From an uncultured Bacilli bacterium (lineage in GTDB: Bacteria; Bacillota_I; Bacilli_A; RF39; UBA660), in the NCBI GenBank assembly GCA_947627405.1, contig CANQVY010000074.1, positions 1 to 6,268 of the forward strand: a DNA stretch of 6,268 nucleotides, in the 5' to 3' direction. The notes beneath the pieces were generated by a model. That model saw only the letters and a program-made list of their open reading frames with translations, ran no database searches and was not told where the DNA came from. This document shows positions 1-3,705 of this stretch, piece after piece. How positions within the stretch are numbered: the first letter of the stretch is position 1; the number at the start of each line of letters is the position of its first letter. The position numbers and the translations under genes were made by a program.

Positions 1-6
1 GGTAAA

Positions 7-15
7 TGATATAAC
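7..15 (+). promoter_or_regulatory. Possible extended -10 promoter element of the lectin gene
   Basis: TGATATAAC reads as TGn followed by TATAAC, five of six matches to the housekeeping -10 consensus with the extended -10 dinucleotide. Transcription would begin near position 22 and leave a leader of about 58 nt. The -35 region would lie outside the window, so this rests on one box in AT-rich DNA and is a weak call. Confidence 0.3.
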
Positions 16-20
16 TAAAT

Positions 21-30
21 AGGAAAGGAG
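21..30 (+). promoter_or_regulatory. Orphan Shine-Dalgarno-like sequence in lectin leader
   Basis: AGGAAAGGAG is a strong anti-16S match but has no properly spaced start codon: the TTG at 31 is adjacent and its frame stops after two codons (TAA at 37), and the ATG at 53 is 22 nt away. It may be a 5'-end mRNA stabiliser of the STAB-SD kind known from Bacillus cry3A, or a remnant. The role is inference; the sequence match is direct. Confidence 0.4.
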
Positions 31-62
31 TTGGGATAAAATTCAATCAATTATGTCATTAA

Positions 63-70
63 AAGGAAGG
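63..70 (+). promoter_or_regulatory. Ribosome binding site deciding the lectin gene start
   Basis: AAGGAAGG ends 9 nt before the ATG at 80. The upstream in-frame ATG at 53 would place this site inside the coding region and has its own nearest purine-rich site 22 nt away. The same octamer precedes the methyltransferase start at 3026. It supports starting the protein at MKKIKYF, which also gives a normal signal peptide. Confidence 0.75.
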
Positions 71-79
71 AAAAAGAAT

Positions 80-2851
80 ATGAAAAAAATTAAATATTTT
101 ATTGCTGTATTTGCTTTGTTTTTTTGTTTTTCAATTGATACAAATGCAGCGAGTCGACCATTAAAGGATGGTACATATACAATTTATAGTGCATTAAGTA
201 ATGAATACGTTGTAGATTTAAGTGGTGGAACAGTTAAAAATAAACAGAATATCCGATTATACAAAACGAATGATACACCAGCGCAACAATGGAAAGTTCG
301 ATATGTAGGGAACGGTTATTATAAGATCGTTTCTACTAAGGCTGTTAATTATGGATTAGATGTGACTGGCGCAAAAAAGAAAAACGGAACCAATGTGCAG
401 TTATATCAATATAAGGGAGTTCCCGCACAACAATGGATGTTAAAAGATGCAGGAGGAGGATATTATTATATTGTTGCGAAATGTAATGGATTGTATTTAG
501 ATGTAAAAGGTGGTAAGGTAGCTAATAGAACAAACATCCAAATGTATAAGGGAAATAAAACAAAAGCTCAAAAATTTGCTTTTGCTCCGGTAGAAACAGG
601 GACAAAGACAATAGAAGATGGAGAGTATATTATTTCTTCGGCCTTAAATAGTAATATAGTTGTTGATCTATATAATGGAAAAACAATCAACAAACAAAAT
701 ATTCAAATGCATAAATATAATGCAACACCAGCTGAACATTGGAAAGTTACATATTTGAATAATGGTACATATAAAATTGCAAGCATGAAAGATTCAAATT
801 ATGTATTAGATGTTACTGGAGGGGGAAAAGTAAAAAATACAAATATTCAGTTATATAAGAGTAATGGAACAAAAAATCAACAATTTATTATAAGAAGTGT
901 TGGGAAAGGTTATTATAATATCATTTCTAAAACAAATGGTTTGGTTTTAGACGTAAAAGGTGGAAAAACTACCAATGGTACGAATTTACAAAATTATATA
1001 AATAATGGCACTAATGCTCAAAAGTTTAAGTTTGAAAAAGTGACTAAACTTAAAACTCCTGAAGTAAGTTATGAATGGCAAGGAGGAAATGTAAATCAGT
1101 CTGCTTACAAACTTAGTATGAAAACGGATGATAATGTTGATGGTTATGAAATTAATTCTTATGATACAAATAATAAATATGGCATCAAAACAATTACTAA
1201 TTCTACCTATGATGTAAATATTGAAAATGGTGTAAGCTATCATGCAGAAGTTAGATCTTATAAAATTGTAAAAGGGGTTAAAATTTATAGTAATTATTCA
1301 AAAAGAATCGATATAGATAATTTTTATGGAATTGCTGTAGAGTCTAAAGTTGAATCTATTTATGCATATGTAGAAAAGGATAATAAGTTTACGTTTACAT
1401 TTGATGGTGGATTTACATCTTTTATAGGGGAAAATACAGATTATTATATCGATGTATATTCTTATAATGATGAAGAAAATGATTATGTTTTCGAAAAGAC
1501 AATAGAAAATAAATTACAATATGATTTTGAAATTGCTAATTCAGACCTTGAAAGTGATAATTATCCTAAATATAAATTTGCTATAAGAATGTATAATCAT
1601 GATACGAATGAGACAAAATATACTGAATTATCAGAAGCTGTAGATATTAAAAACAACTTAAATCTTAGTATACCAACGTTAAAAACAGAGTTTGTTGGAG
1701 CAAGTTTAGAAAATGGTACAAGTTATAAACTTTCTGTAGAAAATGAGCAAGAGGATATGGATGGATCAGTAGTTTATGTTTCCGATTACCCAGATGAGGG
1801 TTATGTTTTATTGGAAAGTTTAGAGAATGTTATAATTCCAGAAGGAACTTCAAAATATTTTAAAGCATATAATTATGTTGAAAAAGATGGAGTGGTTTAT
1901 TACAGTTATTCTTATATGTGTGTTTTACCAGAACAGGAATCTTCCCCAGTGGAGGAGTTAACTCCATCTGTAGATGTGATTCCTTATGAAGAAAATACTT
2001 ATAAATTTTTATTAAAAGATAGTGAAATTGAATCTATAGAAGAAAATGGATACACGTTTTCTAAAATGAAAATTTACAAAGAAAGCGAAGAAGAATCTCC
2101 TATCTATTTTGCGGAAACAGATAAAAGGGAATACAGTATAAATGAAGAAATAGTAGATCAAACTTATTATGTATCTATTCTTTTTACAAAAGAAGGTCAT
2201 GAAGAGGAATCTTGTTTATCAAATATGATTCAACTTATATTGATTCCTTCTACTCCAACACCAAGGGTTACTCAAAATAAAGTGGATACATCGACTACAA
2301 CTTATACAATTTATCGTGGGGATGCAGGATTATTTAATTTGTATGAAGTTGATAAAACTGGAACAACTGAAAAGCAATTAGTTGCAGCAAATCAAGAAGA
2401 TTTATATACCTTGACTTTAGAAAATAATACAACGAAGTATTATGGAATTCGTTCTATTAATAGTTTCTATGGAATAAATTATTATTCTATGATGTCTGAT
2501 GCAATTGAATTACCTAATCCAGATGGTGAATATGATAATCAAAAATATGTAGAGGAAGAATTATTTATGTCTAAAATTTATGATGAAGTTACTGAAGAAG
2601 GAGAAGATGTCTTTACACATCATTTAGTAATTCCAAAGGTATTAGATGGGTATACAGTGAAAATTTATACAGCAACTAAACAAGGAGAAGATTATAATTA
2701 TAGTGAAGACTCCTTAATTCAAACTGTAAATTCAAATGAATCATATACTTATGAATATTCACTAAATTCTGGAGAAAAGAAAATTTTTGCTATTGTTCTT
2801 TGTGAGTCAAGTAGTCAAAGGACGTCAAATAGTTATTTTGAAGTAGAATAA
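80..2851 (+). CDS. Secreted surface protein: two ricin-type lectin modules plus six Ig/Fn3-like repeats
   Basis: The 923-residue product starts with a signal peptide at 1-24 (MKK, hydrophobic IAVFALFFCFSI, then TNA-A before Ser25), so it should be exported by Sec. Residues 27-172 and 178-322 are two ricin-type beta-trefoil modules, each with three subrepeats ending in a QxW-like motif: Q69-W71, Q117-W119, Q164-F166, then E219-W221, Q267-F269, Q314-F316. Such modules usually bind carbohydrate. From about 325 to the end lie six divergent repeats of roughly 90-110 residues with an Ig/Fn3-like pattern (a Tyr-rich strand, a turn, then YS/S near the repeat end). No catalytic domain, LPxTG motif or C-terminal membrane segment is visible, so attachment to the cell is unexplained. 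The lectin part is Lys-rich and the repeat part Glu/Asp-rich. The start at 80 rather than 53 is chosen on the ribosome site and signal peptide. A likely role is adhesion or glycan binding; the ligand cannot be told from sequence. Confidence 0.88.
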   Translation: MKKIKYFIAVFALFFCFSIDTNAASRPLKDGTYTIYSALSNEYVVDLSGGTVKNKQNIRLYKTNDTPAQQWKVRYVGNGYYKIVSTKAVNYGLDVTGAKKKNGTNVQLYQYKGVPAQQWMLKDAGGGYYYIVAKCNGLYLDVKGGKVANRTNIQMYKGNKTKAQKFAFAPVETGTKTIEDGEYIISSALNSNIVVDLYNGKTINKQNIQMHKYNATPAEHWKVTYLNNGTYKIASMKDSNYVLDVTGGGKVKNTNIQLYKSNGTKNQQFIIRSVGKGYYNIISKTNGLVLDVKGGKTTNGTNLQNYINNGTNAQKFKFEKVTKLKTPEVSYEWQGGNVNQSAYKLSMKTDDNVDGYEINSYDTNNKYGIKTITNSTYDVNIENGVSYHAEVRSYKIVKGVKIYSNYSKRIDIDNFYGIAVESKVESIYAYVEKDNKFTFTFDGGFTSFIGENTDYYIDVYSYNDEENDYVFEKTIENKLQYDFEIANSDLESDNYPKYKFAIRMYNHDTNETKYTELSEAVDIKNNLNLSIPTLKTEFVGASLENGTSYKLSVENEQEDMDGSVVYVSDYPDEGYVLLESLENVIIPEGTSKYFKAYNYVEKDGVVYYSYSYMCVLPEQESSPVEELTPSVDVIPYEENTYKFLLKDSEIESIEENGYTFSKMKIYKESEEESPIYFAETDKREYSINEEIVDQTYYVSILFTKEGHEEESCLSNMIQLILIPSTPTPRVTQNKVDTSTTTYTIYRGDAGLFNLYEVDKTGTTEKQLVAANQEDLYTLTLENNTTKYYGIRSINSFYGINYYSMMSDAIELPNPDGEYDNQKYVEEELFMSKIYDEVTEEGEDVFTHHLVIPKVLDGYTVKIYTATKQGEDYNYSEDSLIQTVNSNESYTYEYSLNSGEKKIFAIVLCESSSQRTSNSYFEVE
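161..592 (+). repeat. Ricin-type beta-trefoil module, copy 1
   Basis: This encodes residues 28-171 of the lectin protein. It is related to the next copy at an exact 450-base offset: the three QxW-like motifs at residues 69, 117 and 164 recur at 219, 267 and 314. Shared landmarks include DG.Y.I.SAL near the start, NY.LDVTG in the middle and LDVKGGK near the end. This copy keeps Trp in two of its three motifs. Confidence 0.85.
611..1042 (+). repeat. Ricin-type beta-trefoil module, copy 2
   Basis: This encodes residues 178-321, colinear with copy 1 without net insertion or deletion. The core motifs are more degenerate (EHW, QQF, QKF), keeping only one Trp. Similarity is still visible at the DNA level, for example around the LDVKGGK segments near 497 and 947, pointing to a domain duplication. 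Confidence 0.85.
1052..2848 (+). repeat. Six degenerate Ig/Fn3-like repeats
   Basis: Within the lectin protein, approximate repeat boundaries are residues 325-413, 414-526, 530-617, 627-722, 727-812 and 814-923. Several begin with a Pro-containing linker (KTPEVSY, IPTLKTEF, LTPSVDV, TPTPRVT), and most end with a Tyr-rich strand followed by Ser (IYSNYSK, TKYTELSEA, YYSYSYM, EESCLSN, YYSMMSDA). That pattern suits beta-sandwich stalk domains. Primary identity between repeats is low, so the count of six and the exact limits are my reading by eye. The region is strongly acidic, especially repeats four and six. Confidence 0.55.
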
Positions 2852-2921
2852 AAGAAATTAAATTATTTTATTTAAATTTTGTTGCTTTCTAAATAATTAG
2901 AATTTAAAAAAATTTATATCT

Positions 2922-2950
2922 TTTACTTGCTTTTGTTAATAATTTGTAAT
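2922..2950 (+). promoter_or_regulatory. Candidate housekeeping promoter for the methyltransferase gene
   Basis: TTTACT at 2922-2927 (four of six matches to -35) is followed after 17 bases by TGTAAT at 2945-2950 (five of six to -10). Transcription would start near 2957. An overlapping alternative is TTGTTA at 2933-2938, 16 bases, then TATAAG at 2955-2960. Either places a start just ahead of the hairpin at 2966. AT-rich background makes chance matches likely, so confidence is moderate. Confidence 0.45.
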
Positions 2951-2965
2951 AATATATAAGACGAA

Positions 2966-3011
2966 AGGAGATTGTTATATATAAGTTTATATATGACAAT
3001 CTTTTCTTTTT
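2966..3011 (+). terminator. Hairpin with T-rich tail: terminator or leader attenuator before the methyltransferase
   Basis: Bases 2966-2983 pair with 2988-3005 as an uninterrupted 18-bp helix with three G-U wobbles (2967:3004, 2968:3003, 2976:2995) and an AGTT loop at 2984-2987. The 3' side runs into TTTTCTTTTT at 3002-3011, as in intrinsic terminators; the opposite strand lacks an equivalent tail. It could end transcription from the lectin gene, attenuate transcription begun near 2957, or act as a 5' stabilising hairpin. The stem is AT-rich, so it is weaker than a typical terminator. The lower stem includes an orphan AAAGGAG at 2964-2970. Confidence 0.6.
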
Positions 3012-3012
3012 G

Positions 3013-3020
3013 AAGGAAGG
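3013..3020 (+). promoter_or_regulatory. Ribosome binding site of the methyltransferase gene
   Basis: AAGGAAGG lies 5 nt before the ATG at 3026, immediately after the T-rich tail of the leader hairpin. The same octamer is used by the lectin gene. It fixes the start at MGQYFTNQK, matching the usual N-terminus length of the family. Confidence 0.8.
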
Positions 3021-3025
3021 AATAT

Positions 3026-3610
3026 ATGGGACAATATTTTACGAATCAAAAGTTAAACAGTAATATAGTTAAGCATAAAGTGATTATTGGTACTGTACCT
3101 TTAAGTTTTAATACAGATAATGGTGTGTTTTCTAAAACGAAAATTGATTTTGGTACAAGATTTTTATTAGAAACCCTTACCTCTTTAAATTTAAAAGGAC
3201 ATATTTTAGATGTAGGTTGTGGGTATGGGGTAATTGGGATTTATGTATCCAAAGTATTTCCAACGACTGTTGATATGATTGATGTCAATAAAAGTGCTCT
3301 TCATTTAGCTAAGCTTAATGCAAAAGAAAATCATGTAAAATGTAATATTTTTGAAAGCAATGCATATGAAAATGTTAGCGAAAAGTATGATTACATTATT
3401 ACAAATCCTCCTATTCGAGCAGGAAAAAAAGTAATATATGAAATATTGATGAATGCATCAAATTATTTATTAGATCATGGAGTCTTATATTTGGTAATAA
3501 GAAAGAATCATGGTGCAAAATCGATTATTTATGACTTAGAAAAATTATATGATGTTACTATACTTGACAAGCATAATGGTTTTTTTATAATTGAAGCAAA
3601 AAAACGTTGA
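3026..3610 (+). CDS. Class I SAM-dependent methyltransferase, RsmC/YbxB type (probable 16S rRNA guanine-N2)
   Basis: The 194-residue protein resembles Bacillus YbxB (about 200 residues) over its length. It has the SAM-binding motif I LDVGCGYG at 61-68, the acidic MIDVN at 84-88 that would contact the SAM ribose, and the catalytic-loop motif NPPIRAGKK at 127-135, typical of enzymes that methylate the exocyclic amine of guanine in rRNA. E. coli RsmC modifies G1207 of 16S rRNA; the same target is inferred here, not shown. It consists of the single catalytic domain, without the extra N-terminal domain of E. coli RsmC, as is usual in Firmicutes. It sits directly upstream of rpoB, its conserved position in Bacillus, which strengthens the assignment. 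TGA ends the gene where homologues end, arguing against the Mycoplasma code. A possible promoter and a hairpin precede it. Confidence 0.9.
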   Translation: MGQYFTNQKLNSNIVKHKVIIGTVPLSFNTDNGVFSKTKIDFGTRFLLETLTSLNLKGHILDVGCGYGVIGIYVSKVFPTTVDMIDVNKSALHLAKLNAKENHVKCNIFESNAYENVSEKYDYIITNPPIRAGKKVIYEILMNASNYLLDHGVLYLVIRKNHGAKSIIYDLEKLYDVTILDKHNGFFIIEAKKR

Positions 3611-3636
3611 CTTATTGTAAAAGTTATGTATATAAT
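3607..3636 (+). promoter_or_regulatory. rpoB promoter, -35 overlapping the methyltransferase stop codon
   Basis: TTGACT at 3607-3612 (five of six to the -35 consensus) and a perfect TATAAT at 3631-3636 are separated by 18 bases. Transcription would start near 3643, leaving about 60 nt of leader before rpoB. The TGA stop of the upstream gene (3608-3610) lies within the -35 box. This is the best promoter match in the window and suggests rpoB can be expressed independently of the upstream genes. Confidence 0.72.
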
Positions 3637-3692
3637 ATAGATTGGCAATGTATTATATTGACTAATATGTTCTTTGATTAAAATTTATGTAT

Positions 3693-3700
3693 AGGGGTGA
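3693..3700 (+). promoter_or_regulatory. Ribosome binding site for the GTG start of rpoB
   Basis: AGGGGTGA ends 5 nt before the GTG at 3706. No in-frame ATG with a suitable site exists nearby, and conserved RpoB sequence (the SYQWF segment) begins about 35 codons later as in Bacillus, so GTG is the likely start. Confidence 0.75.
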
Positions 3701-3705
3701 AATTT

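Noticed and set aside
2..22. Open frame ending in TAG at 20-22 as the tail of an upstream gene
   Set aside because: Only six codons are visible and two other frames also stop in the same stretch, so nothing distinguishes it from chance.
53..79. Upstream in-frame ATG adding nine residues to the lectin protein
   Set aside because: It lacks a ribosome site at normal spacing and would place extra charged residues before an otherwise standard signal peptide; the ATG at 80 has AAGGAAGG 9 nt upstream.
83..125. A7 (83-89) and T7 (119-125) runs at the start of the lectin gene as phase-variation tracts
   Set aside because: Runs of seven are common in DNA of this composition and shorter than typical slippage tracts; the frame is intact.
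986..1243. Minus-strand open frame opposite the lectin gene
   Set aside because: It is Ile/Phe-rich low-complexity sequence typical of the complement of AT-rich coding DNA, with no ribosome site or family resemblance. The same applies to the frames at 2012-2200 and 5371-5619.
2871..2908. Inverted repeat 2871-2880 / 2899-2908 as the lectin gene terminator
   Set aside because: The ten-base arms are almost entirely A/T, the loop is 18 bases and no T-tract follows; such pairing is expected by chance in this AT-rich spacer.
3608..3640. Reading TGA as Trp to extend the methyltransferase to TAG at 3638
   Set aside because: Homologues end at the TGA, Trp codons elsewhere are TGG, and no in-frame TGA occurs within the long rpoB and lectin frames.
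3630..3658. ATATAATA / TATTATAT inverted repeat flanking the rpoB transcript start as an operator
   Set aside because: Eight A/T-only bases with a 13-base gap, one arm being the -10 box itself, is not distinguishable from background.
3658..3684. Second rpoB promoter (TTGACT at 3658 with TAAAAT at 3679)
   Set aside because: The 15-base spacer is too short for good activity and the upstream promoter at 3607-3636 is far better.
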